DNA of 15,987 nt from Candidatus Saccharimonadota bacterium (lineage in GTDB: Bacteria > Patescibacteriota > Saccharimonadia > Saccharimonadales > Saccharimonadaceae): assembly GCA_030528815.1 (NCBI GenBank), contig JAUMYE010000013.1:1-15987 (forward strand). Reading direction: 5' to 3'. The notes beneath the pieces are model-generated. The model had not been told where the DNA came from, did no database searches, and worked only from the letters and a program-made list of their open reading frames with translations. Position 1 is the stretch's first letter. Each line of letters starts with the position of its first letter. Positions 6,786 through 12,025 of the stretch are shown one piece after another. The position numbers were made by a program, and so were the translations under genes.

Positions 6786-7328
6786 ATGATTGCGATATTT
6801 TTAGCTGAAGGTTTTGAAGTTTGCGAGGCGCTCACTCAGATTGATCTACTTCGCCGCGCAAGACTAGATATTAAGAGTTTTTCTATTACTGATTCAAAAG
6901 AGGTTTTGAGCTCACACGGCGTAGTTGTAAAATGCGACGGTAATTGGAGCGATTTCGAGAACGAGAAAGATACCTGCGAAGCCGTGATTCTTCCTGGAGG
7001 AACTAAAGGTAGCGAAAATCTAGGTAATTTTGCCCCGCTCTGCGATTTTATTAAACAGCTAAATAACGAGGGCAAACTCTGTTGCGCCATCTGTGCTGCG
7101 CCTACCGTTTTTGGCAAAATTGGCATCCTAAACGGCAAGAATTATACCTGCTTCCCTGGCTTTGAAAGCCCAGAGTTTGGCGGCAATTATACCGGCGAGT
7201 CTTTTGCTCACGACGGCAATATTATCACTGGTCGCGCCATGAATAGCTCCGTAGATTTTGCCAGAGAGATTATTAAAACTCTAGCACCAGACAAGCTTCA
7301 AGACGTAGATTACGGAATCCAATACTAA
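6786..7328 (+). CDS. DJ-1/PfpI family protein
   Basis: A 180-residue protein, close to human DJ-1 (189), with the flavodoxin-like fold. Landmarks: AEGFEVCEA (7-15), where E11 matches the conserved glutamate next to the nucleophile; LPGGTKGSENL (69-79); the nucleophile elbow AICAAPT (101-107) with C103; and GRAMNSSVDFA (149-159). Family members act as protein or metabolite deglycases, glyoxalases, chaperones or oxidative-stress sensors. The pattern is DJ-1/YajL-like, and the C-A-A/G-P context supports a reactive cysteine. ATG 6786 is chosen because AAAGGG lies 5 bases ahead; a longer frame from 6726 would begin upstream of the -10 box. It is a single-gene unit ending in a terminator shared with the next gene. 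The precise activity cannot be told from sequence. Confidence 0.9.
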   Translation: MIAIFLAEGFEVCEALTQIDLLRRARLDIKSFSITDSKEVLSSHGVVVKCDGNWSDFENEKDTCEAVILPGGTKGSENLGNFAPLCDFIKQLNNEGKLCCAICAAPTVFGKIGILNGKNYTCFPGFESPEFGGNYTGESFAHDGNIITGRAMNSSVDFAREIIKTLAPDKLQDVDYGIQY

Positions 7329-7332
7329 GCAT

Positions 7333-7367
7333 AAAAAAGCGGCCACCAAAGCGGTGACCGCATTTTT
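7333..7367. terminator. Bidirectional terminator between the DJ-1-like gene and the 338-residue orphan
   Basis: Stem GCGGCCACC (7339-7347) with GGTGACCGC (7353-7361), one mismatch, flanked by A6 on the left and T5 on the right. Confidence 0.82.
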
Positions 7368-7387
7368 GAATGTGCGTGAGGTTTGAC

Positions 7388-8404
7388 TTAGCGGTCAATC
7401 ATTTCTGCCACGAACGAAGCAACTCCGTCTTCGATAGAATCAGGCCAAAGGTTGCCGATGATAGCAATCGTGAGCGGGAAGCTCGCAGGCTGACTCTTTA
7501 TTACGCTCTTCAGGCTCGGCGTAAAATACGGAACAAGCTTGTCTGTATCTTCCTCGAGGAATTTTCTGAACTTGTTCAGGGATTCACACGAAGCGCTTCT
7601 TACTGCGCCACCGGTGAGCTGACGGATCTTTTCGCGTCCGCTCTCGATTCTGAAGGTAAAGAATTCCTGTCTGTCGGGGCTTACGTTCGCATAGAGCAAA
7701 AGCGGGAGAAATGCCGAGTAGACCGCTGCCACCGTATCTGCCGGAGCAAGACCAAAAGGCATCATTTCGTAAGCGTGGTTTGCCCAAGTATCCTCAGGAA
7801 GACTATCGCCGAACTTGTCCAGGACGCGCACCGTAAAGATCGTGTGATACGTATCCATTGCATCATAGAGAACCTTGTCGAAGACGCTCTTCTCTTTTGC
7901 CTCGCAGAATGCGCGCTCAAGACAGTGCTGGACATCAGGAAAGCTCATGTCGCCCAAACAAACATCAACCAAAGCCTGTTCGCTCGGGCAGCTATCGATA
8001 CCGTTATCCGCAAAACTCTTTGCCAGAGAATGACAGATAGCCTTGAGCTCGATTTCGCTTTCGCAAGGATCAGGCTGACCAACCTTCAGAGTCTCAACGT
8101 AAGCGCCAAGGCTCGGATAAGTCGTATGCTTGTTCTCGATATTGGTTACGATCTCGCCGGTTTCGTAGAAGCTCTCACTGAGAGCAAACTCACCCTCCGG
8201 AAGATACTGAATGGATTCGGACAAAAGCTTGCCGAATTCAAACAGGACCAGACTGGAAACCTTGGGGTCGAAACGACCCTCGAGTGCACGAATTACGACC
8301 TCGTTTGCTGCCTTTGCGAGGCGGAACGCCACGAAAGACTTACGGATCGGCGATGCACTGCTAGTCGGGGACGAATTGCCGCCACTACGTACCTCATTTT
8401 GCAT
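7388..8404 (-). CDS. Uncharacterised protein, 338 residues
   Basis: I do not recognise this family. The start at ATG 8404 has AGAGG 8 bases ahead; an upstream GTG at 8413 overlaps that site. The first ~20 residues are Ser/Gly/Pro rich and probably disordered. The rest looks soluble and largely alpha-helical with acidic character; there is no signal peptide or clear membrane helix (AVYSAFLPLLLYANV around 239-253 is the most hydrophobic part). Seven cysteines are scattered without a metal-binding pattern. It has its own promoter, a leader of about 100 bases with strong secondary structure, and a terminator. The opposite strand is also open over most of the gene, but only this strand has a promoter, a ribosome site and a correctly placed terminator. 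Function unknown. Confidence 0.75.
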   Translation of the reverse strand: MQNEVRSGGNSSPTSSASPIRKSFVAFRLAKAANEVVIRALEGRFDPKVSSLVLFEFGKLLSESIQYLPEGEFALSESFYETGEIVTNIENKHTTYPSLGAYVETLKVGQPDPCESEIELKAICHSLAKSFADNGIDSCPSEQALVDVCLGDMSFPDVQHCLERAFCEAKEKSVFDKVLYDAMDTYHTIFTVRVLDKFGDSLPEDTWANHAYEMMPFGLAPADTVAAVYSAFLPLLLYANVSPDRQEFFTFRIESGREKIRQLTGGAVRSASCESLNKFRKFLEEDTDKLVPYFTPSLKSVIKSQPASFPLTIAIIGNLWPDSIEDGVASFVAEMIDR

Positions 8405-8504
8405 AAACAACACCTCTGTTTTAGATTTTTTCCAGGCACAGAGTTTATGCCCAGATTCAAATCTAAAACAGATTTATAAATGAACAAAGCCCTTGTCGGG
8501 CTAC
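8405..8504 (-). promoter_or_regulatory. Structured 5' leader of the 338-residue orphan gene
   Basis: A leader of about 100 nt with an inverted repeat of 13 perfect pairs: CTGTTTTAGATTT (8471-8459, minus strand) with AAATCTAAAACAG (8428-8416), extendable by one pair. The 3' arm runs into the AGAGG ribosome site. The 5' arm can instead form a local hairpin (AAATCT-GTTTT-AGATTT). Between the arms, GGCA and TGCC can pair. A further hairpin, AGCCC-GACAA-GGGCT, lies near the 5' end (about 8502-8488). The mutually exclusive pairings near the ribosome site suggest a regulated leader. Confidence 0.55.
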
Positions 8505-8510
8505 TTGTGA

Positions 8511-8519
8511 ATTATATCA
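8511..8519 (-). promoter_or_regulatory. Extended -10 promoter of the 338-residue orphan gene
   Basis: TGATATAAT on the minus strand, the same extended form as the Hsp70-operon promoter. A weak -35, TTGTAT, lies 17 bases upstream of TATAAT. Confidence 0.65.
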
Positions 8520-8537
8520 TATTATTTCATAATATAC

Positions 8538-8565
8538 AAAACCGCCTCTAGCTTTAATCGAGCGG
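8538..8565 (-). terminator. Probable weak terminator of the RhuM-like gene
   Basis: Minus-strand CCGC-TC (8565-8560) pairs with GA-G-GCGG (8548-8542) with one bulge, followed by TTTTGT. The stem contains the stop codon. It is also just upstream of the next gene's promoter. Confidence 0.45.
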
Positions 8566-8985
8566 ATCGGTTATATACTGAGGCGTATATCTATTTACAA
8601 AAGCTTGGAACTCATGGGCGGTTAGAGTTATTGGAATTTGATAATAAGGCCCAGCAATGCGCTGATGCAGACTAAGCAGAACCCGATGATAATAACCGAG
8701 GAATTCCCTGCAAGAACTGTTGTTTATTCGATAAGCAATAGCTGCAACCGTGTTTAGATTGTAATGTTTTAAACTTCGATGCTCATAGAACCTTCTTTTT
8801 GAGTCGGTATGTATAGCATACAAATATTCCGATTGGCAGCCCGGAATCATTAAAACCTGTTTTAAATGTCTACTGAGGCAGGATTCACTAATATTGAACA
8901 TTTTCCTGATTTGTTTGCCACTAAAATAGATGTTTTCATCTAGAAGGAAACGTTTTAGGTTTTTATTCAACATAAATCTTCTCAT
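8554..8985 (-). CDS. Short RhuM-like putative DNA-binding protein
   Basis: A 143-residue protein. Residues about 19-45 (FSGKQIRKMFNISESCLSRHLKQVL) look like the helix-turn-helix entry of RhuM-family (virulence-associated) proteins, in which the pattern is Q-x-x-A-x-x-F-x-x-S-x-x-x-I-x-x-H-I. Residues about 75-105 (KHYNLNTVAAIAYRIN ... REFLGYYHRVLLSLHQR) match the RhuM signature YNLDxIIAxGYRVNSxxAxxFRxWAxxxL, with the Trp replaced by Tyr. RhuM proteins are usually two to three times longer, so this is a short form or remnant. Start ATG 8985 follows a TTGACC-16-AATAAT promoter by 8 bases (nearly leaderless); ATG 8973 is an alternative with a weak GAGAAG site. Family call is by eye and moderate. 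Confidence 0.62.
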   Translation of the reverse strand: MRRFMLNKNLKRFLLDENIYFSGKQIRKMFNISESCLSRHLKQVLMIPGCQSEYLYAIHTDSKRRFYEHRSLKHYNLNTVAAIAYRINNSSCREFLGYYHRVLLSLHQRIAGPYYQIPITLTAHEFQAFVNRYTPQYITDPLD

Positions 8986-8993
8986 AATACTCG

Positions 8994-9021
8994 ATTATTC
9001 GAATCACTAAGGATAGGTCAA
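8994..9021 (-). promoter_or_regulatory. Promoter of the RhuM-like gene
   Basis: TTGACC (9021-9016), 16-base spacer, AATAAT (8999-8994), then 8 bases to ATG 8985. Confidence 0.55.
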
Positions 9022-9139
9022 ACATGAGCTAGATATAACAGAGATGAGCATATTCTTAACTTTGGCATTAAATAGCCAAAATAACATCTGTTTTACAAGT
9101 ATTTATTTAGAGAGGGGCTGTTTTTTGGAATATATGAAT

Positions 9140-9162
9140 TTGCTTGCGATTTCTGCAAGTAA
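9140..9162. repeat. Imperfect palindrome, copy 1
   Basis: Half sites TTGCTTGC and GCAAGTAA around a 7-base centre. It is related to copy 2 at 9194-9216, centres 54 bases apart. Its right half, GCAAGTAAT, can also pair with the left half of copy 2. Confidence 0.6.
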
Positions 9163-9193
9163 TTACACCTGAGCGTTATAGGTCCACCTGACA

Positions 9194-9216
9194 TTACTTG
9201 CGGATTTCGCAAGTAA
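9194..9216. repeat. Perfect palindrome, copy 2
   Basis: TTACTTGCG and CGCAAGTAA, 9 perfect pairs (10 with the flanking A-T) around a 5-base centre GATTT. A CACCTGA heptamer precedes it (9185-9191) and recurs after copy 1 (9166-9172). Confidence 0.68.
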
Positions 9217-9290
9217 TCTGATATATAGCAAAAGAAGACGATACAGCAAACAGAGCTATCAGCAAGCGCAAGAATGAGTCGACCCCCCAA

Positions 9291-9319
9291 GAAAAAGTCC
9301 TCCTGTTTCCAGGAGGACT
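9291..9319 (-). terminator. Terminator of the 172-residue orphan gene
   Basis: Minus-strand hairpin AGTCCTCCTG-GAAA-CAGGAGGACT (9319-9296), a 10-bp perfect stem with a GNRA loop, followed by TTTTC. Confidence 0.9.
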
Positions 9320-9329
9320 GCGCAGAGTT

Positions 9330-9848
9330 CTATGCAAAGATAGCATCAAGTAGACCAACGTAAGTCTTGAGCTCCGACGCGCCATGTGACAAGTAAAGCT
9401 CATTGCATTGTTTTGCATAGCGATAATCTTCCTCCGTAAACTCACGGAAGTTCTTCAGCATTGTCATGCCAAGCTGAGTCGATTCGATTGACGAGTGCAT
9501 TGTCGCGTTGAAGGCCTGGCCGCTTACATAAGACAGACAGGCGGCCGCATAGAGCCGGTCGTCATGAAAACTATTGTCAAAATCGTCGATTTTGTCGGCA
9601 AGAGCAATAATTTTCTGACATCTCTGGTACGGACTCGTCATTTCGGGCAGACTCTTTGATAGACGCTTGATCATGGCGAGCATTAGTCCCGCGGAACGTC
9701 TTTCGAAAGCGCTTACTGCCTGCATGTACAGTTCGTCCCAAAAGGGATTCGTCTGACCCTTTAGGTAAAGGCCCAAAATGCGAAAACTTTCGCCGAACTC
9801 GTACATCTGGTTGATGGTTTCTCTGCAATCACACTTGCTAAGGTTCAT
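9330..9848 (-). CDS. Uncharacterised helical protein, 172 residues
   Basis: I do not recognise this family. The protein looks all-helical and soluble. The N-terminus carries a C-D-C pair (residues 6-8, KCDCRET), and a central stretch (SAFERRSAGLMLAMIKRLSKSL) is amphipathic. No signal peptide or clear membrane helix is present. ATG 9848 has GGAGGGG about 5 bases ahead. It is a single-gene unit with a near-consensus promoter, a leader of about 55 bases able to mask the ribosome site, and a strong terminator. It is divergent from the DUF1653 gene. Function unknown; the regulated leader suggests condition-dependent expression. Confidence 0.72.
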   Translation of the reverse strand: MNLSKCDCRETINQMYEFGESFRILGLYLKGQTNPFWDELYMQAVSAFERRSAGLMLAMIKRLSKSLPEMTSPYQRCQKIIALADKIDDFDNSFHDDRLYAAACLSYVSGQAFNATMHSSIESTQLGMTMLKNFREFTEEDYRYAKQCNELYLSHGASELKTYVGLLDAIFA

Positions 9849-9903
9849 ACTATCCCCTCCTGTCTGATATTAGATTTCCCCCTGTTTGGAGGTGAAGGAT
9901 ATC
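9849..9903 (-). promoter_or_regulatory. Leader that can mask the ribosome site of the 172-residue orphan gene
   Basis: In the leader, UAUCC (9901-9897) and CCUCC (9892-9888) are complementary to GGAUA (9855-9851) and GGAGG (9860-9856), the ribosome site itself: ten pairs with a 4-base UUCA bulge. Alternatively, CCUCC can pair with GGGGG immediately downstream (9883-9879), which would free the ribosome site. This is a two-state leader by inspection. Confidence 0.55.
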
Positions 9904-9909
9904 TGGCAT

Positions 9910-9938
9910 ATTATATAACGAACAGGTGTTTTTGTCTA
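9910..9938 (-). promoter_or_regulatory. Promoter of the 172-residue orphan gene
   Basis: TAGACA (9938-9933), 17-base spacer, TATAAT (9915-9910) on the minus strand. Confidence 0.8.
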
Positions 9939-9958
9939 GTATTAGTATTATGACCCTA

Positions 9959-9967
9959 TGCTATACT
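9959..9967 (+). promoter_or_regulatory. Extended -10 promoter of the DUF1653 gene
   Basis: TGC-TATACT on the plus strand; the start should be near 9974. A GGAGG ribosome site (9984-9988) follows, 4 bases before the ATG. It is divergent from the neighbouring promoter. Confidence 0.6.
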
Positions 9968-9992
9968 TAAGCCATAAATTCGTGGAGGTTTT

Positions 9993-10244
9993 ATGAACAA
10001 ATTAGTAATCAATGGCGTTTATAAACATTTCAAGGGTGACCATTATCTTGTTGTTGACATAGCAAAATATTCCGAGACCGAGGAAGAGTTAGTTATCTAT
10101 CGCCAGCTCTACGGCAAGGGCGAACTTTGGGCACGCCCACGCGAGATGTTCCTTAGCGAGGTTGACCACGAAAAATATCCAGAGGTCAAGCAAAAATACC
10201 GCTTCGAATTGCAGACTATCAAAAGCGTCGCAAAGAAATCTTAG
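9993..10244 (+). CDS. DUF1653 family protein
   Basis: 83 residues, almost entirely the DUF1653 domain: GVYKHFKGDHYLVVDIAKYSETEEELVIYRQLYG (8-41) and LWARPREMFLSEV (45-57) match the family pattern G-x-Y-x-H-F-K-G ... H-S-E-T-x-E-x-x-V-x-Y-x-x-L-Y-G ... W-x-R-P-x-x-M-F. The domain is common and its biochemical role is unknown; it looks like a small beta-rich fold. The stop TAG (10242-10244) overlaps the convergent mnmA stop, with no terminator between them, so the 3' ends of the two mRNAs must overlap. Confidence 0.9.
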   Translation: MNKLVINGVYKHFKGDHYLVVDIAKYSETEEELVIYRQLYGKGELWARPREMFLSEVDHEKYPEVKQKYRFELQTIKSVAKKS

Positions 10245-11269
10245 TCGATAATTCCGCCACCCACACAGATGTCGCCGTCATAGAGAACGACACTCTGACC
10301 AGGAGTGAGAGATTTTTGTTCTTCGGCGAAAGTAAGAATTCCAGATTCTTTATCTAGAGAAGCGTTTACAAGTGGAGCACGATGACGAATGCGCGCCTGA
10401 AGCTTAGACAAATCATGCTCGCCGCGAATAATAATATCTTTGAGTTTAATTTCTTTCTTCCAGAGAGATAGAGAGTTGAGATTCTGTGAGACATAGACAA
10501 TATTCTGGTCCATGTCTTTCTTTACGACGTAGTATGGCAAGCCAGTTTTGAGGCCAAGACCATGACGCTGACCAAGTGTATAGAAGATGGCGCCGTCATG
10601 CATACCAAGTTTCTTATTGGTTTCGAGCTCGCGAATTTCGCCTGGCTTTGTCTCAACAAATTCACCCAAGAAATCCTTCATATTTGCTTCACCAACAAAA
10701 CAAACACCCATAGATTCAGACTTGTGCGCAACCGCTAGGCCAACCTCTTCAGCAAGCTTCTTTACAGCAGGTTTTTCCATGCCACCAACCGGGAAAATGC
10801 ATTTTGGAATAATATCTTCAGAAATGCGATACAAGAAATAGGTTTGATCCTTATTTTCATCAACGGCGCGAAGAAGATTTTTACCATCAGTCTGAGCATA
10901 ATGGCCAGTCGCAATCATCTCGGCACCCTGCTCGAAAGCCATCTCGGCGAAGAGCTTAAACTTGATTTCCTGATTGCACATAATATCTGGGTTTGGAGTG
11001 TTACCCTTTTTGTATTCGGCAATCATGTAGTCTACAACTTTTTGTTTGTATTCCGTCTCGAAATCGAAGACACGAAAATCTAGGCCGAGTTTTACAGCAG
11101 TACGCTTTGCATCAGCCAAATCTTCTGCCCATGGACACTTCATGCCAGGCAAGTTTTTGGACCAGTTTTTCATATAGACGCCAATTACTTCATGACCAGC
11201 TTCGCGCAAAAGATAAGCCGAAACTGCCGAATCGACGCCGCCAGACATACCTAGAAAAACTTTACTCAT
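10241..11269 (-). CDS. mnmA: tRNA-specific 2-thiouridylase MnmA
   Basis: Thiolates the wobble U34 of Lys, Glu and Gln tRNAs using ATP and a relayed persulfide sulfur. At 342 residues it is slightly shorter than the E. coli protein (368). The PP-loop S9-GGVDS-14 binds ATP. The catalytic cysteine is C98 in the IMCNQEIKF motif (95-103), and the second, disulfide-forming cysteine is C190 in GVCFVGE. TLGQRHGLG and the C-terminal beta-barrel sequence (LTPGQSVVLYDGDICVGGGII) are intact. The ATG at 11269 has no ribosome site, but TATAAT ends 6 bases before it, so the mRNA is probably leaderless. No sulfur-donor partner (a cysteine desulfurase) is in the window. Confidence 0.97.
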   Translation of the reverse strand: MSKVFLGMSGGVDSAVSAYLLREAGHEVIGVYMKNWSKNLPGMKCPWAEDLADAKRTAVKLGLDFRVFDFETEYKQKVVDYMIAEYKKGNTPNPDIMCNQEIKFKLFAEMAFEQGAEMIATGHYAQTDGKNLLRAVDENKDQTYFLYRISEDIIPKCIFPVGGMEKPAVKKLAEEVGLAVAHKSESMGVCFVGEANMKDFLGEFVETKPGEIRELETNKKLGMHDGAIFYTLGQRHGLGLKTGLPYYVVKKDMDQNIVYVSQNLNSLSLWKKEIKLKDIIIRGEHDLSKLQARIRHRAPLVNASLDKESGILTFAEEQKSLTPGQSVVLYDGDICVGGGIID

Positions 11270-11275
11270 ATCTAT

Positions 11276-11303
11276 ATTATATAATATTTTGAATTTTTGT
11301 CAC
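11276..11303 (-). promoter_or_regulatory. Promoter of mnmA, leaderless type
   Basis: GTGACA (11303-11298), 16-base spacer, TATAAT (11281-11276), then 6 bases to ATG 11269. Confidence 0.7.
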
Positions 11304-11337
11304 GGGTGGGATAAGTATCCAAAATTAGTCTCGCTTA

Positions 11338-11346
11338 TGCTAAAAT
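11338..11346 (+). promoter_or_regulatory. Extended -10 promoter of the MoxR/VWA operon, leaderless type
   Basis: TGC-TAAAAT on the plus strand (11338-11346), then exactly 7 bases to ATG 11354. No Shine-Dalgarno is present. It is divergent from the mnmA promoter. Confidence 0.6.
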
Positions 11347-11353
11347 TTAATTA

Positions 11354-12016
11354 ATGTTTTATCCAAATCGGCAGTCGGTGGGCGATCAGCTAGCCGAGCG
11401 TCTTGAGTCAAGTTACAAAGACCAGGAAGCGATTGTTTTTTGTCTCAAAGAAAGCAGTCTATTATCCTGCATTGAGCTCGCCGCACAGCTGCATGGCTAT
11501 GTCTATATCATGCAATACGAAGCTGTCGATGACCCCTATGTAATTACTAGAAAACTTGGCGCCGTTACACAAACTGGAAACTTCGTTCTAAACCCAGAGA
11601 TAACTCATAGCGAATACGAATATATTACGATGAACTTCGCTAGTGTAGTCGAAGAAGGCAAACGCGTGGCCTTCTCCAAGATCAACGCCAAGCAAGACCC
11701 GAACCCGAACTTCGATAAACAAATCTTTAACGACCGACATATCTTCTTAACATCGGACATCTTACGAGATAGCTTCCAAATCCAAATCGCGCTCGACATC
11801 TTAAAACCATACAAACCGCGATCGATTAGCGGAGCGGTCGGAAACATCACCTCAAACGTTTCGGATAAATTCCATATCGATACCGACGGCGTAACCTATC
11901 TCGATGTTTTACCAAATTCAATCTTCGACGACGCACACTACTTCGATCAACCAGATCAGTATAGCGACGAACAAAAAATTCAACTAGCAAATAACGTAAG
12001 CCTCTACTGGGCATAA
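11354..12016 (+). CDS. Degenerate phosphoribosyltransferase-like protein
   Basis: 220 residues. The first ~80 follow the plan of type I phosphoribosyltransferase-like proteins: FYPNRQSVGDQLAERL (2-17) for F-x-N-R-x-x-A-G-x-x-L-A-x-x-L; IVFCLKESSLLSCIELAAQL (27-46) where relatives have V-x-x-L-P-R-G-G-V-P-V-A-x-E-x-A; then VITRKLGAVTQTGNFVLN (63-80) for V-R-K-I/L-G ... G-A-V. Later, HIFLTSDILRDSFQIQIALDILK (128-150) sits where the PRPP-binding D-D-G-I-A-T-G loop would be. Both the P-R-G-G and D-D-x-x-x-T-G motifs are lost, so catalysis is unlikely; it may bind a nucleotide or act as a scaffold. It opens the MoxR/VWA operon (9-base gap to moxR). Start ATG 11354 is supported by the leaderless promoter. 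Fold call is by eye. Confidence 0.68.
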   Translation: MFYPNRQSVGDQLAERLESSYKDQEAIVFCLKESSLLSCIELAAQLHGYVYIMQYEAVDDPYVITRKLGAVTQTGNFVLNPEITHSEYEYITMNFASVVEEGKRVAFSKINAKQDPNPNFDKQIFNDRHIFLTSDILRDSFQIQIALDILKPYKPRSISGAVGNITSNVSDKFHIDTDGVTYLDVLPNSIFDDAHYFDQPDQYSDEQKIQLANNVSLYWA

Positions 12017-12025
12017 AGGAGTAAC

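Larger units (their letters stand above)
8986..9329. other. Gene-free stretch with hairpins and paired palindromes
   Basis: I see no convincing coding region here. From left to right it holds the RhuM-like promoter; a small hairpin TTTGGC (9061-9066)/GCCAAA (9075-9080), enclosed by a weak outer pairing AGATG (9042-9046)/CATCT (9085-9089); a T6 run (9121-9126) without a stem before it; two related 23-bp palindromes (9140-9162, 9194-9216); and the terminator of the 172-residue gene. Confidence 0.6.

Noticed and set aside
7370..8479. Open frame of 369 codons on the plus strand opposite the 338-residue orphan gene
   Set aside because: It starts inside the terminator region with no promoter or ribosome site, and its sequence is rich in Arg/Cys/His as expected of an antisense shadow. 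The minus strand has promoter, ribosome site and terminator in the right places.
9140..9216. CRISPR array
   Set aside because: Only two imperfect palindromic copies with a single gap, differing at several positions; no cas genes are present.
9093..9445. Small minus-strand open frames between the RhuM-like gene and the 172-residue gene
   Set aside because: They cross the strong terminator at 9291-9319 or overlap the real gene in another frame, and have no supporting start signals.
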